A stretch of 64,000 bases of DNA. It comes from Flaccisagitta enflata (Eukaryota > Chaetognatha > Sagittoidea > Aphragmophora). A program made the position numbers and the translations under genes. Each line of letters opens with the position of its first letter. Positions within the stretch are counted from its first letter, which is position 1. The stretch covers positions 98,828,001 through 98,892,000 of the forward strand of contig OZ231127.1 of assembly GCA_965153355.1 (NCBI GenBank), in the 5' to 3' direction. The notes below the pieces were generated by a model. It did no database searches, was not told the DNA's origin, and saw nothing but the letters and a program-made list of their open reading frames with translations. Below, piece after piece: positions 53,201 through 62,851 of the stretch.

Positions 53201-56200
53201 ACTTGTGAATACGTGAAGAAATCAAACACTATCTTACGTTTAAGGTTTTTGTACAAATAGCAACCATTTGTTTGGACCCCTTAGGGGTCTGTGTTCGTTG
53301 CTATATATTATATTATTATTATATCATTATATTATAATCAAATCTCCACTATAAATTGTACCCACTTATACTAGTCACTTCTACCGGGGATTTTTTTTTA
53401 ACTCATGTCCAGTTAAGGCCCACTGTGTTTAGATGGGTGCACGTGACTCTACAACCCGCTTTGTTCGTTCATCCGTCGGCCCGTCCGTCCATCCATCACA
53501 TTTTACTGTTTATGATTTCATTTCTTTAAACTCACTGCTCCTGCCCTAATGGTTCAGTGACCTCAAATTTGGCCCCTTCTCACCTGCACGCAACTGGGGT
53601 AGCCGTGTATCCAGCTTTGTTTATGTAAAACCTGTTACGACTAAATCTTTATCAAATAGGTTACAACCCAGATTAGGTTAATCAAGTTCTGAACTTTCAT
53701 TTAGTACCTGGTCTTGTCAAATCCAAACATTTCAGCAATCCAGTCCAAGACAGTCTTTTCCACAGTTGCCGCACCTGATATGAATAAAGGACAGTTCAAT
53801 ATATATAACATACCAGAAGGCTCTCATCCTTTGGTAAAGTGGGGTTGAGTAGTAATGTTGTCCAACTTCCATACCATATCTCACATCTGATAGAATTTGT
53901 ATCATAAACCTTTTCAATCTTTCTTTCATTCATTCATTCATTCATTCATTCCTTCTTACATTTATTCATTCATTCAAGCACTCATTCATTCATTCATTCA
54001 TTCATTCATACATTCATTCATTCATTAATTCTTTTTTTTATTCATTCATTCATTCATTCATTCAAGTATTCAATAAGTCATTCAATCATTCATTCATTCA
54101 TTCATTCATTCATACATTCATTCGTTCATGCATTTATTCATTTAATCATTCATACATTCATTCATTCATTTTTTCATTCAATTGTTTACCTGATAGAAAT
54201 TTGTTGTAGATTTCTGGGATCTTGCTTAGAGTTGATGCATCATAATGTTTATTCATTTTTCTATTTATCCATTCATTTTTTCAATCACTCATTTATTCAT
54301 TCATAAATCCATGAATTCATTCATTTGTTCATTCATTTGTTCAGTCATTTATTCATTTTTTCATTCGTTTATCTCTTCATTCATCAATTCATTCATTCAT
54401 CAATTCATTCATTCATTCCGTCATTCTTTCATTCATTCATTTTTCCATTCATTCATTCATTCATTCATTCATTCATTCATTCATTCATTCATTCATTCAT
54501 TTATTCATTTAATCTTTCACCTGGTGCAAATTTGTAGATTCCAGGAAATTTGTTGATAGTTGAGGCGTAATAATCAGCAATCGAGGCTGAAGGCAGAGCT
54601 GAGCCGGGAATGTTGGCGAAATGACGGCTGGAGTTGGGGTCAACTCCTTGAAGACCAATACCATTAAACATGGCATCTAAGATATCTGGAAAAAAGTTTG
54701 ATATGAGGAAAGTCATGTTAATAGTTACTGGCTTTTTTGAGAGGGGAATCCACTCCTTGATGAGAGGAAAGACTTGTTAATTATTACTGACTGCCATATT
54801 GAAGGGGGATTGACTCCTTGAAGGCCAATACCATTAAACATGGCATCTAAGATATCTGGAAAAGTTTGATAAGAGGAAAGTCATGTTATTTATTACTGGC
54901 TTTTTTGAGAAGGGAATCCACTCCTTGAAGTCCAATACCATTGAACATGGCATCTAAGATATATGGAAGAAGTTTGATGAGAGGAAAGACATAGAAAATT
55001 TCTCTATAAAAGGGATCTTCTCCAGAGAGCAAAAAACCTCTCCAACGGAAATCTGGGAAGCTGCAATGAAGTGGTTTCTAAACTCGCCGCATTCTTTGTC
55101 GCTGATCAAACGTAAGAAGAACCTCCTCCTTAGTCTTTGGCTTCTAGTTCTTAGTTATGTATGTTTGGTTGTATCCATCTTTCATATTCTGACAAATAAA
55201 AGATCATTTATAGCTCAAAATCATGTAAAAAGATGGTGCAAGAAGAAAAATAGGACATATGACATAGGACCCCTACAAACTATGGCCACCAACCATCCAC
55301 TTCCCCAAATCAAAGTACAGGAAACCCTGTGGCCAAAATCTATTCCATATATTTTCTATGGAATATGAGTAGGATGGCAGCCATAGTTTATACGGGTCCC
55401 ATGGCAACCAGGATCTGTGAAAGAAATAAAACAAGGAAGAGAATGTCATTATTTTATGGAGTAACAATGTATTCCTCTCCTTGAAATTTATTTACATCCA
55501 ATATGGCATATAAGATTTCTGGAAGATGTATGAAATGAGTAATGATATGAATCAAAACAGGCACCCTTAAGGCCAAACCCGTTCTGGGCAAGTAATTATC
55601 ATTGAGCATCTAAGAGGGTCTAAGAGACTGTGATAAACTGTCGGTTTGCTGACATTTTGTCGGGCTGAGAAAAAACTAATATTCTTCATTTGGCCTTTTA
55701 AAGATATCATTTTCATACCACAATTTATGTCCTCGCCGTAGGTATTCAACCATAATAGTATCATATCCTTAGATGGCCGGGTTAAATTTTTGTATTTTTT
55801 GTTTTTGATAGATCCACAATAGGCACACTGATAAAGCTTAGCTTATGCGACAAAATCCTTTAGAGATCTGCAGCTCTCAAAAAAGTTTGCTTTATAAACT
55901 CTCTGTGCCAATCTTTTTCAAGAAACTTTTACTCAAAAGAAATTTTTTTTCTTCAGCTTTTTCTCTTGATTTTGATTTTTTCGTTTTACGCACATGATTT
56001 ACGCATATAAGTGGTATCAACCATCAACAGCAACTTAGATGAAGAGAGGGGTTGAATTGGAGACAAGTAAAAATTGGGCAGCCTAACCAACAACAAAATG
56101 AGGAAAATTCTAGGACACTTCAAGGACAAATGTAGAACACTTCTTAAACAGCTTTGGCGAGTTTAATGAACATTTTTCAAGAAAGCTTTTGGCTGAAAGG

Positions 56201-59200
56201 GGCTTTTCTTGATATTCTGGAGTAAGCTTTGTACACTTTTAGGACAACCTCAGGACAAGTCTGGGACAACTGTAGGATAAATAGGACTAATCTTTCAATG
56301 CTCTAGGACATGGTAAGAACAAGTAAGGCATTGAGAATGAAGCACCTATAGGTAATTGAACAATCAGATCAAATGGACTTTACCAAAAAAAGATAGGATT
56401 TGTGCATTGACTTTAGGTGGCATTTACTGTACTCCTGCAATAGGGATTTTTTTGCCCCTATTTTTCTGACCTCCTCCATAGTGTTTATGAACACCATGCA
56501 AAGTCTCATGACATGGTATTTTCATGAGGCTTCTTCCGAAGTCTTTCGAAGTGTGTCTTAGAATATTTTAAAATATCCAATTTCTGGTCATCAGTTGGAG
56601 ACCTACACCCTAGAGTATGTATGTATGTATGTAAGATACTTTTTGTTGCACATTTCATGTATCAGATTAGAATTCCAACCAAGGATTCTTTTTCACGGAC
56701 TAGCTATGATCACCTTACTCCTAAGGGGTAAGGCCGGAGTTTCACCATTGGTAAATTTGGTTGCGATGATTATGGATAAAAACAAGGTCAACAAACCTCA
56801 GTCGCGTGGTGATGAAGGTAATATAGGTAATAAAGGTAATAAAGGTAATAAAGGTAATAAAGGTAATAAAGGTAATAAAGGTTATAAAGGTGATAAAGGT
56901 ATTAAGGGTAATAAGATAAAGGTAATAGAGGCAAAGGTAAAGGTAGTAAAGGTAAAGGTAATAAAGGTAATAAATTAAAATAAAGTACTAAAAATACCTT
57001 TTAGTACCCTAAAGTACCTAATGTACCCTTAAGTTCCCTATAGTACCTTTAATACCTATTGTACCCTTAGGTACCCTAAAGTACCCTAAAGTACTCAAAA
57101 GTACTCTAAAGTACCTTTAAAATGAAGACTAAAGCTATACACACACATATACTTTCATGGCAAAAGTAGTCAAAATTTTTGATCTGTTTAGCCAGACCAT
57201 AATTCATTGACAATGAAGCAGAAAGAGAGAAACAAGGAATTTACAGGGAAAAAATGACCATATGGAAAGACAAAGGAAGAAAGAGAGAGAGATAATCTCT
57301 CTGGGCCCCCCCCCAGAAAGAACGAAGCGACCAGCCATGGAAATCACAAACATAAAGAAGTTCATATGCCCTTTTTCAACTTTTGAAGAAGAGGATCCCA
57401 CGCATTCGATCTGATGGCGAGTTGAGGGTCGTTAAGTCCTTGGGCTGTTGCTGTTTTTCGACGACGGATTTCAAGACTCTCACGAATGAGTAAATCCTGT
57501 TGGAGATTCTTTTTGTTTTTGTCGCTAAATGTCGCAATAATTTTCGGGTTTTCCCAGTTTATTTCAGCATGAGGGCAATGGCGCGCGTGCTTGGAGATGC
57601 CTGAAATATTTTCGTCTGCTTTGTTAGATGTGACGTCCGCTTTATGCTGTGCCATGCGAGTACGGAAGTTGACGCGAGTTTGTCCGACATATTTTGCCCC
57701 ACAATATTTGCATTTTTGTTCCTAGATGCCTTTTAATTCCCGACGGTCGACTCGTGTCCGGTTAGCGCTGCAGAGTAGATTTCTGAGTTTTATTCCTGGT
57801 TTTGAGTGCATATCAACCTCGTTTTTATGAAACGCTCGTTTGAGTTGTTGATTGATAGACGCGACATATGGAATTAATGGAGATTATCTCTCTCTCTTTC
57901 TTCCTTTGTCTTTCCATATGGTAATTTTTTCCCTATAAATTCCTTGTTTCTCTCTTTCTGCTTCATTGTCAATAAATTATGGTCTGGCTTAACAGATCGA
58001 AAATTTTGACTACTTTTGCCATTATGGTATATGTGTGTGTATCTCTCATAAATCGATGTCTTTTCTTCTTGATGCGATTCACCATACATATGATGTCTCT
58101 CCGCACTCAAGATTAGAGCTATATTTCCAAAATGTTATGTGACGGACAGACAGACCGACCGTCCAACATATCGGCTTCTAGAGTCGCGTTCATGCTAACT
58201 AAAAGTGTCAGAAACCCAGGGTGGAACATATCGATAGCATACATTTCAGATTCAGCCCATATCGATATATCTCATTTCGATTGCCAATTTTGTCAAAGTT
58301 CCAAGATATCAAGTTGACTCCACTTCGGTGGCGATCTAGAATAGATTTAGGATAAACAAGGCCGGATACACGGCTACCCCAGTCGCGTGCGGGTGGGCAG
58401 GGGCTGTATTTGAGGTCAGTGGAGTATTTGGGCAGAAGCAGTAAGGCCAAAATCACCATAAACGCCGAAAAAGTAAAGTGTGACAGACGGACTGACCGAC
58501 AGACAGACCAACGGACGGACCGACAAAGCAGGTTGTAGAGTTGCGTAGCACGTGACTAAAAACCTCCAAAGGGGCCACATGAGTCCGTAGCGCCACTACT
58601 CGGCAGGTCAGAAGCCTTATCGGCAACTTACAGTAGAACAAGAAGAGGAGGCAGGAGAAGAGAGAAGAGAAAAGAAAGGAGAAAGGAGAAAGGAGAAAAA
58701 AGAGCAAAAAAAGGAAGAAAGAAAGAAAGAAAGAAAGGTAAGAAAGAATGAAAAATGTAAGGAAAAAATAAAGAAAGAAGGAATAAATGAATGAAGGAAT
58801 GATGAAGGTTAGAAAAAAAAAAGAATGAATGAATAATGAATGAAAGAACAGAAGAAAAAGTGCTCAATTTGTTTTAACCATTGTACATTTAGCTTGAAGC
58901 CTTGAAAACAATTTTAAGAAGCTGATTTAATCTCTTGCTATTTCCAAAGTAATAGACCTGATAACCTAGAATTGCCTCCACTTTTTTTTACAGTACGAAT
59001 ACTACAAGCTATCTTATCCTCTTAATTGGCCTCCGCTTCCAATTTACAGCAAAAACACTACTAAATTGGAAGCGGTCAATCCCTTCTACATCCCTTCTAC
59101 ATCCCTTCTACATCCCCTCTACATCCCTTCTACATCCCTTCTACATCCCTTATGTCCTAGTAGGTGGTGGTTTTCAGCCCACAGTGATAGTGAAATGGGG

Positions 59201-60075
59201 TGGTTAGGTGGTGGAGGATGGTCGGTGGAGGTAAGTCCTAGTAGGTGGTGATTTTCAGCCCACAGTGACAGTGAAATGGGGTGGTTAGGTGCTCAAGGGT
59301 GGTCAGTGGAGGTAAGTCCTAGTAGGTGGTGATAATCAGCCCACAGTGATAGTGAAATGGGGTGGTCAGGTGGTGGAGGATGGTCGGTGGAGGTAAGTCC
59401 TAGTAAGTGGTAATTTTCAGCCCACAGTGATAGTGAAATGCGGTGGTTAGGTGGTGTAGGATGGTCGGTGGAGGTAAGTCCTAGTGGGTGGTGATTTTCA
59501 GCCCCCAGTGATAGTGAAACGGGGTGGATAGGTGGTCGAGGGTGGTCGGTGGAGGTAAGTCCTAGTAGGTGGTGATTTTCAGCCCATAGTGACAGTGAAA
59601 TGGGATGGTTAGGTGGTCGAGGGTGGTTGGTGGAGGTAAGTCCTAGTAGGTGGTGATTTTCAGCCCACAGTGACAGTGAAATGGGGTGGTTAGGTGGTCG
59701 AGGGTGGTCGTTGGAGCTAAGTCCTAGTGGGTGATGATTTTCAGCCCACAGTGCTGCCTACCCGCACGCGACTGGGATAGCCGTGTATCCGGCCTTGTTA
59801 GTTTTTCTTGCTGTTCTGTTGTTTGCTTTGCTTTCTTTTTTCTTTTTACCTGCCATAGGTTTTGGCTTTTCGTCAATAACCAGCGATGATACTTTGCTGA
59901 TTCCTTCTTTAGTAGGAGTTGCGTAGGCTTTGGCTGAAGACCGATTGCGCCAAAAATTGTCAATTCCTTTGAAAATGGCCAAGCGGAGTGTTTGCTGAGA
60001 TTTGGCTTCGTAGTCGAAAAAACTGTCGTCAATTATGCAGTTGTTGTCTGTGTGGTCCAATTTTGCTGTTCCCAT
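42147..60075 (-). CDS. Group II PLP-dependent amino-acid decarboxylase, 5-exon gene with internal tandem duplication
   Basis: The family removes the alpha-carboxylate of an amino acid using pyridoxal phosphate, giving an amine and CO2; the substrate cannot be read from sequence. Exons: 60075-59850, 54685-54521, 53774-53708, 51440-51182 and 43250-42147, all in matching phase, 606 residues. Conserved parts: [20 protein letters not shown] (substrate and dimer region), [38 protein letters not shown], His196 in DAHHCVEKA (stacks on PLP), [14 protein letters not shown], Asp278 in FHIDAAYGG (binds the PLP ring nitrogen) and Lys310 in [12 protein letters not shown] (Schiff-base lysine). DGHK replaces the NPHK-type motif of animal aromatic-amino-acid decarboxylases, so this is probably a different subfamily. 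Residues ~347-451 are an acidic insertion. A partial duplicate (46657-47549) lies inside intron 4 and must be skipped to give this protein. Exon 1 and mRNA structure are inferred. Confidence 0.85.
43310..43705 (-). mobile_element. Family A element with (CCATCTGTCCATCCGT)n array, unit A copy
   Basis: In reverse: GGTTGCATGTTATGCGACTC then TACACCCTGCTTTGTTGG, followed by ~350 bp of CCATCTGTCCATCCGTCC-type repeats. The equivalent in unit B is at 47602-48040. Its Arg/Asp/Trp/Thr frames are repeat artefacts. Confidence 0.65.
43735..44090. repeat. Family B element, one arm, unit A copy
   Basis: ~20-bp units (GAGGCTGGGATTTGAGCCTT) followed by CATTCTACAGGACATTGTCC then CCTCTGGGGCAGCTGCCC. The duplicate in unit B is at 48110-48430. 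A family A tail ending CACGACTAAAAA follows at 44100-44177 (48440-48522 in unit B). Confidence 0.65.
44990..45521 (+). mobile_element. Inverted-repeat element (ACCGGGTGGACA family), unit A
   Basis: Starts ACCGGGTGGACATAAAAAAG and ends GTCCACCCGTTAC, short inverted termini. It splits an exon-4-tail copy after GGTGACCATCA. Unit B copy at 49334-49863; diverged reverse copy at 17090-17592. Confidence 0.7.
45812..46250 (+). mobile_element. Inverted-repeat element (GGGGCCCTAACCATGCC family), unit A
   Basis: Left end GGGGCCCTAACCATGCCAAA then GAAAAAAATTGCAC. Right end GTGCAATTTTT..TTGGCATGGTTAGGCCCCC, its inverse, ~33 bp. No transposase. The unit B copy (50155-50775) retains ~140 bp and ~46 bp missing here. 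Confidence 0.75.
46657..47549 (-). pseudogene. Fused partial exon: 5' two-thirds of exon 5 joined to 3' part of exon 4
   Basis: 47549-46871 is a copy of exon 5 from its acceptor (GTATAG|GGTCTG) through the PLP lysine and poly-Asp to GLRVWLPL. At 46870/46871 it changes abruptly into exon 4 sequence (from the CCGCTCTGCTGG segment) and runs to the exon 4 donor CTA|gtaagt at 46657. The junction has 2-bp microhomology (GG). The exon 4 part is out of frame, and the exon 5 frame stops at 46734. Including it in mRNA would give a truncated protein without the C-terminal domain. The poly-Asp run is shorter than in exon 5. Confidence 0.88.
49334..49863 (+). mobile_element. Inverted-repeat element (ACCGGGTGGACA family), unit B
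   Basis: Same element and insertion point as 44990-45521, so the insertion preceded the tandem duplication. Confidence 0.7.
50155..50775 (+). mobile_element. Inverted-repeat element (GGGGCCCTAACCATGCC family), unit B, longer copy
   Basis: Same insertion point as 45812-46250. It carries two extra internal segments (about 50376-50422 and 50590-50735) that look deleted in unit A. Confidence 0.75.
51182..51440 (-). CDS. Decarboxylase coding exon 4 (PLP-stacking His)
   Basis: The acceptor is CACCTCAG|ATACGC. It encodes [60 protein letters not shown] and onward to [10 protein letters not shown]. The donor CTA|gtaagt is in phase 0, so ..[14 protein letters not shown] matches the usual D-x-x-x-G-L spacing. 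The final ~70 bp with the donor are copied many times in intron 4. Confidence 0.95.
51513..51690 (-). mobile_element. Family A element, reverse, complete short copy
   Basis: In reverse: TTTTTAGTCGCGTGCTACGC then GACTCTACACCCGC, the stem hairpin. Then GGTTGGTCACACTTCAC, and the head is CTTGCACGCAACTAGGTTAG then CCCTGTATCTGGCCATG. It lies in decarboxylase intron 3. Confidence 0.7.
51700..52460. other. Decarboxylase intron 3, AT-rich; no gene seen
   Basis: Contains an imperfect inverted pair around ATATGAATCTTGAATCA (near 52150 and 52340). Otherwise unremarkable. Confidence 0.45.
52467..53336 (+). mobile_element. ~870-bp dispersed element, copy 2, with overlapping repetitive reading frames
   Basis: Homologous to 3888-4731. 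The frame [20 protein letters not shown].. is open to 53064. A second frame (52656-53099) contains [15 protein letters not shown], an Asn-rich segment and GDSCGDSC repeats, and is intact here though broken in copy 1. The end stem-loop GCAACCA..GGACCCCTTAGGGGTC is kept. It lies in decarboxylase intron 3, antisense to the gene. Confidence 0.55.
53437..53625 (-). mobile_element. Family A element, reverse
   Basis: GGTGCACGTGACTCTACAAC then CCGCTTTGTTCG, GTCCGTCCATCC repeats, and the head CTGCACGCAACTGGGGTAGC then CGTGTATCCAGCTTTGTTT. The terminal stem is partly decayed. Confidence 0.65.
53708..53774 (-). CDS. Decarboxylase coding exon 3
   Basis: 67 nt encoding [20 protein letters not shown] then KTR. 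Acceptor ATATCAG|GTGCGG, donor CCAG|gtacta. The E-x-x-V-x-x-W pattern is typical of the family. Confidence 0.93.
53920..54510. repeat. (ATTC)n tetranucleotide arrays in decarboxylase intron 2
   Basis: Two arrays (53925-54180 and 54245-54510) of CATTCATTCATT separated by a decayed exon-end copy. Confidence 0.95.
54188..54243 (-). pseudogene. Decayed copy of the 3' end of decarboxylase exon 2 with donor
   Basis: The coding strand reads GATGCATCAACTCTAAGCAA, GATCCCAGAAATCTACAACA, AATTTCTATCAG|gtaaac. It parallels the exon 2 end ([16 protein letters not shown]|gtgaaa), frame [18 protein letters not shown]. It lies ~280 bp into intron 2 between the two ATTC arrays. Confidence 0.7.
54521..54685 (-). 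CDS. Decarboxylase coding exon 2
   Basis: The acceptor is TTTTTTCCAG|ATATCT. It encodes [40 protein letters not shown] and [16 protein letters not shown]. The donor CCAG|gtgaaa is in phase 1. Decayed copies of both its ends lie nearby. Confidence 0.93.
54780..55540 (-). pseudogene. Three decayed copies of the 5' end of decarboxylase exon 2 with upstream intron
   Basis: TGGCATCTAAGATATCTGGA (inverse of the acceptor region TCCAG|ATATCTTAGATGCC) recurs at about 54841, as TGGCATCTAAGATATATGGA at about 54948, and as TGGCATATAAGATTTCTGGA at about 55505. Flanking intron words (GAGGAAAGTCATGTTA, TTACTGGCTTTTTTGAG) are repeated too. Each copy holds the first 30-45 nt of the exon. Confidence 0.8.
55560..56580. 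other. Decarboxylase intron 1, no gene seen
   Basis: Mixed-composition sequence with no conserved coding block. Confidence 0.4.
56815..57115. repeat. (GGTAATAAA)n then (TACCCTAAAG)n arrays
   Basis: About 160 bp of GGTAATAAA nonamers are followed by GTACCCTAAAGTACCC-type decamers. In intron 1. Confidence 0.9.
57137..58042 (-). mobile_element. Penelope-like retroelement fragment between inverted ~163-bp repeats
   Basis: 57137-57300 and 57881-58042 are inverted copies, about 95% alike (GGCAAAAGTAGTCAAAATTT, ACCATATGGAAAGACAAAGG). Between them, reading on the minus strand, is the C-terminal part of a Penelope-type polyprotein: the segment after the reverse transcriptase and a GIY-YIG nuclease. 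Unlike direct LTRs, inverted terminal repeats are known for Penelope elements. The reverse transcriptase itself is absent, so the copy is severely 5'-truncated. It sits in decarboxylase intron 1. Confidence 0.75.
57362..57880 (-). pseudogene. Penelope-like polyprotein C-terminus with GIY-YIG endonuclease, broken by one stop
   Basis: The frame reads [40 protein letters not shown], then TAG at 57722-57724. It continues [20 protein letters not shown] (zinc-binding CxxC, YVG motif and the catalytic Arg region), [25 protein letters not shown] and [20 protein letters not shown] to TGA at 57362. These are the usual landmarks of the GIY-YIG domain of Penelope elements (nicking of the target DNA). Confidence 0.8.
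58132..58205 (+). mobile_element. Family A tail fragment
   Basis: GACGGACAGACAGACCGACC then TTCTAGAGTCGCGTTCATGC and TAACTAAAA; stem decayed. Confidence 0.5.
58354..58561 (+). mobile_element. Family A element, complete short copy
   Basis: Head ACAAGGCCGGATACACGGCT then ACCCCAGTCGCGTGCGGG. Interior GTAAAGTGTGACAGACGGAC. Tail GGTTGTAGAGTTGCGTAGCA then CGTGACTAAAAA. Confidence 0.75.
58620..58860. repeat. Purine-rich GGAGAAAGG / GAAAGAAAG tract
   Basis: Low-complexity AG-rich DNA of about 240 bp. No gene. Confidence 0.85.
59155..59752 (+). repeat. ~81-bp satellite array, 8 copies
   Basis: Units start CCTAGTAGGTGGTGATTTTC, continue AGCCCACAGTGACAGTGAAA, TGGGGTGGTTAGGTGGTCGA and end GGTCGGTGGAGGTAAGT. 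Spacing is 80-82 bp. The array runs straight into a reversed family A head (CCGCACGCGACTGGGATAGC then CGTGTATCCGGCCTTGTT, 59761-59799), so it probably grew inside that element. It lies in decarboxylase intron 1, just downstream of exon 1. Confidence 0.9.
59850..60075 (-). CDS. Decarboxylase coding exon 1 (N-terminal segment)
   Basis: Encodes [37 protein letters not shown] and [24 protein letters not shown]. The donor GCAG|gtaaaa is in phase 1, as exon 2 requires (G|AT = Asp). The helical segment followed by a Pro-containing linker suits the N-terminal domain of the family. No closer homology is visible, so the link rests on phase and position. A 5' splice acceptor just upstream (CTCTGCAG) suggests a further non-coding exon. 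Confidence 0.65.
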
Positions 60076-60264
60076 ATCCCCCGGTGATCTGCAGAGGCGA
60101 AAATGGACAAAAGTCCCCCTTACACTTTTTTTTTATAAGAGACCAGTTTATAAGAGAAATGAGCCTGAGATTCGCCAAAATTTTGAGAACAAAATAAGAG
60201 ACAGTTCAGGCTGAGATTTAGTTTTAGCAATTTTCAAAATAACTTTTTTTTAGTTCTTATTTAA

Positions 60265-61931
60265 ACAAGGCCGGATACACGGCAATCCAGTCGCGGACGG
60301 TTGGGCGGGAGCAATAATGCGAAAAACCGCTCGCAGTTTTAGAAATATTTTGGACCTACCGACCACAGTGGTAGTTATCAAGCAACGATCAAGCATATTT
60401 CACCCAGGCCACCTCGACCACCTAAAACCACCCAAATCAGCTACACAGTGGTAGTTATCAAGCAACGATCAAGCATATTTCACCCAGGCCACCTTGACCA
60501 CCTAAAACCACCCAAATCAGCTACACAGTGGTAGTTATCAAGCAACGATCAAGCATATTTCAACCAGGCCACCTCGACCACCTAAAACCACCCAAATCAG
60601 CTACACAGTGGTAGTTATCAAGCAACGATCAAGCATATTTCACCCAGGCCACCTTGACCACCTAAAACCACCCAAATCAGCTACACAGTGGTAGTTATCA
60701 AGCAACGATCAAGCATATTTCACCCAGGCCACCTCGACCACCTAAAACCACCCAAATCAGCTACACAGTGGTAGTTATCAAGCAACGATCAAGCATATTT
60801 CACCCAGGCCACCTTGACCACCTAAAACCACCCAAATCAGCTACACAGTGGTAGTTATCAAGCAAGGATCAAGCATATTTCAACCAGGCCACCTCGACCA
60901 CCTAAAACCATCCAAATCAGCTACACAGTGGTAGTTATCAAGCAACAATCAAGCATATTTCACCCAGGCCACCTCGACCACCTAAAACCACCCAAATCAG
61001 CTACACAGTGGTAGTTATCAAGCAACGATCTAGCATATTTCACCCAGGCCACCTCGACCACCTAAAACCACCCAAATCAGCTACACAGTGGTAGTTATCA
61101 AGCAACGATCAAGCATATTTCACCCAGGCCACCTCGACCACCTAAAACCACCCAAATCAGCTACACAGTGGTAGTTATCAAGCAACGATCAAGCATATTT
61201 CACCCAGGCCACCTCGACCACCTAAAACCACCCAAATCAGCTACACAGTGGTAGTTATCAAGCAACGATCAAGCATTTTTCACCCAGGCCACCTCTACCA
61301 CCTTAAACCACCCAAATCAGCTACACCGTGGTAGTTATCAAGCAACGATCAAGCATATTTCACCCAGGCCACCTCGACCACCTTAAACCACCCGAATCAG
61401 CTACACAGTGGTAGTTATCAAGCAATGATCAAGCATAATTCACCCAGGCCACCTCGACCACCTAAAACCACCCAAATCAGCTACACAGTGGTAGTTATCA
61501 AGCAACGATCAAGCATATTTCACCCAGGCCACCTCGATTACCTAAAACCACCCAAATCAGCTACACAGTGGTAGTTATCAAGCAACGATCAAGCATATTT
61601 CACCCAGGCCACCTCGACCACCTAAAACCACCCAAATCAGCTACACAGTGGTAGTTATCAAGCAACGATCAAGCATATTTCAACCAGGTCACCTCGACCA
61701 CCTAAAACCACCCAAATCAGCTACACAGTGGTAGTTATCAAGCAACGATCATGCATTTTTCACCCAGGCCACCTCGACCACCTTAAACCACCCAAATCAG
61801 CTACACAGTGGTAGTTATCAAGCAACAATCAAGCATATTTCACCCAGGCCACCTCGACCACCTTAAACCACCCAAATCAGCTACCAACCCACCGACACAG
61901 CAAGTTCTAGAGTCGCGTGTCCGCGACTGAA
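60265..61931 (+). mobile_element. Family A element whose interior is an 80-bp satellite array
   Basis: The head ACAAGGCCGGATACACGGCA then ATCCAGTCGCGGACGGTTGG runs into GACCTACCGAC (60265-60363). Then come exactly 19 units of 80 bp (60364-61883), and CAACCCACCGACACAGCAAG, then the tail CTAGAGTCGCGTGTCCGCGA closes the element. The array sits where other copies carry GACC-type short repeats. Confidence 0.85.
60364..61883 (+). repeat. 80-bp satellite array, 19 copies
   Basis: Unit CACAGTGGTAGTTATCAAGC, AACGATCAAGCATATTTCAC, CCAGGCCACCTCGACCACCT, AAAACCACCCAAATCAGCTA; 19 x 80 = 1520 bp, matching the span exactly. Near-identical copies with occasional changes (CTTGACCACC in several early units). 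Confidence 0.97.
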
Positions 61932-61934
61932 AAT

Positions 61935-62690
61935 GAATTGTATTCAATTTTTTTTAGAAATATAGGTTTTTTATCTTTAAAAATTCTTTTTTTTTTGTCT
62001 AGTTTGCCTATGAAATCCAGCATTATTTGAAAAAAAATATGATGATTATCAAGTTTAAGATACAATTATTAGGAATTAGGTATTTTTATACAATGTTTGT
62101 ATTTGTAAACACCGAAGAAATTAAGAACACTTTAAGAGAATTTCAGGCTGATAATGGCTGAAAAATTAAGAACACCTAGGCTGATTTAAAAAAAGTTGTC
62201 TATTATATAAAAAAAGTGTATTGGTTCTCCAAAAATGGGTCTGTTGGACCATTACAAACACCAAGTCAGCCCTCCTTTTGGCATCTCCAAAAATGAGAAT
62301 GTCGGATCATAACAAATACTCAGTATAGCATCTCATAAACTCTCTCTGGCAGGACGGCAGGAAGCATCTGTGTACTATACATTTTTACTGGACTTTCATG
62401 TCATCGTGGCCGCTGCCCTGCTTCCCCTCACTCACATTTAAGAATGATGCAAATCAGGGTAAAGGGTATCGCTGACAACATATTGCTCAGATTGGTAATT
62501 ATTCAGTTGGTAATCATTCAGTCAACTTCATTTGATAAGATTTTGGGTTCCACAATTGAAACATGATTGATTAATTGGGTGCTATCAACCATAAACCTAT
62601 CAATTGGGGGCTATAAACCAGAAACATATCAATAGGGCGTTATCAACCATGAACATAACTAAAAACATCCTTCAACCCTTTTATCTATTT
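61935..62690. other. No gene seen; family B outer-end remnant near 62405-62490
   Basis: GGCCGCTGCCCTGCTTCCCC and GGGTAAAGGGTATCGCTGAC correspond to the inner palindrome edge and outer end of family B, strongly diverged. AT-rich otherwise; GAATTTCAGGCTGATAATGG resembles the repeat around 2350. Confidence 0.45.
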
Positions 62691-62693
62691 TTT

Positions 62694-62781
62694 TTCTGTC
62701 TGTCTCTTTCTGTCTGTTTGTCTTTCTGTTTCTATGTCCTTCTGTCTGTATGTCTTTCTGTATCATTGTCTATCTGTCTGT

Positions 62782-62850
<69 letters not shown>
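62694..62850. repeat. (TGTC)n-like and (CT)n microsatellite
   Basis: TCTGTCTGTTTGTCTTTC repeats are followed by ~66 bp of CT dinucleotides, directly next to a family A tail. Confidence 0.9.

Positions 62851-62851
<1 letters not shown>

Noticed and set aside
60364-61883. CRISPR-like regular array
   Set aside because: 19 identical 80-bp units without unique spacers; satellite.
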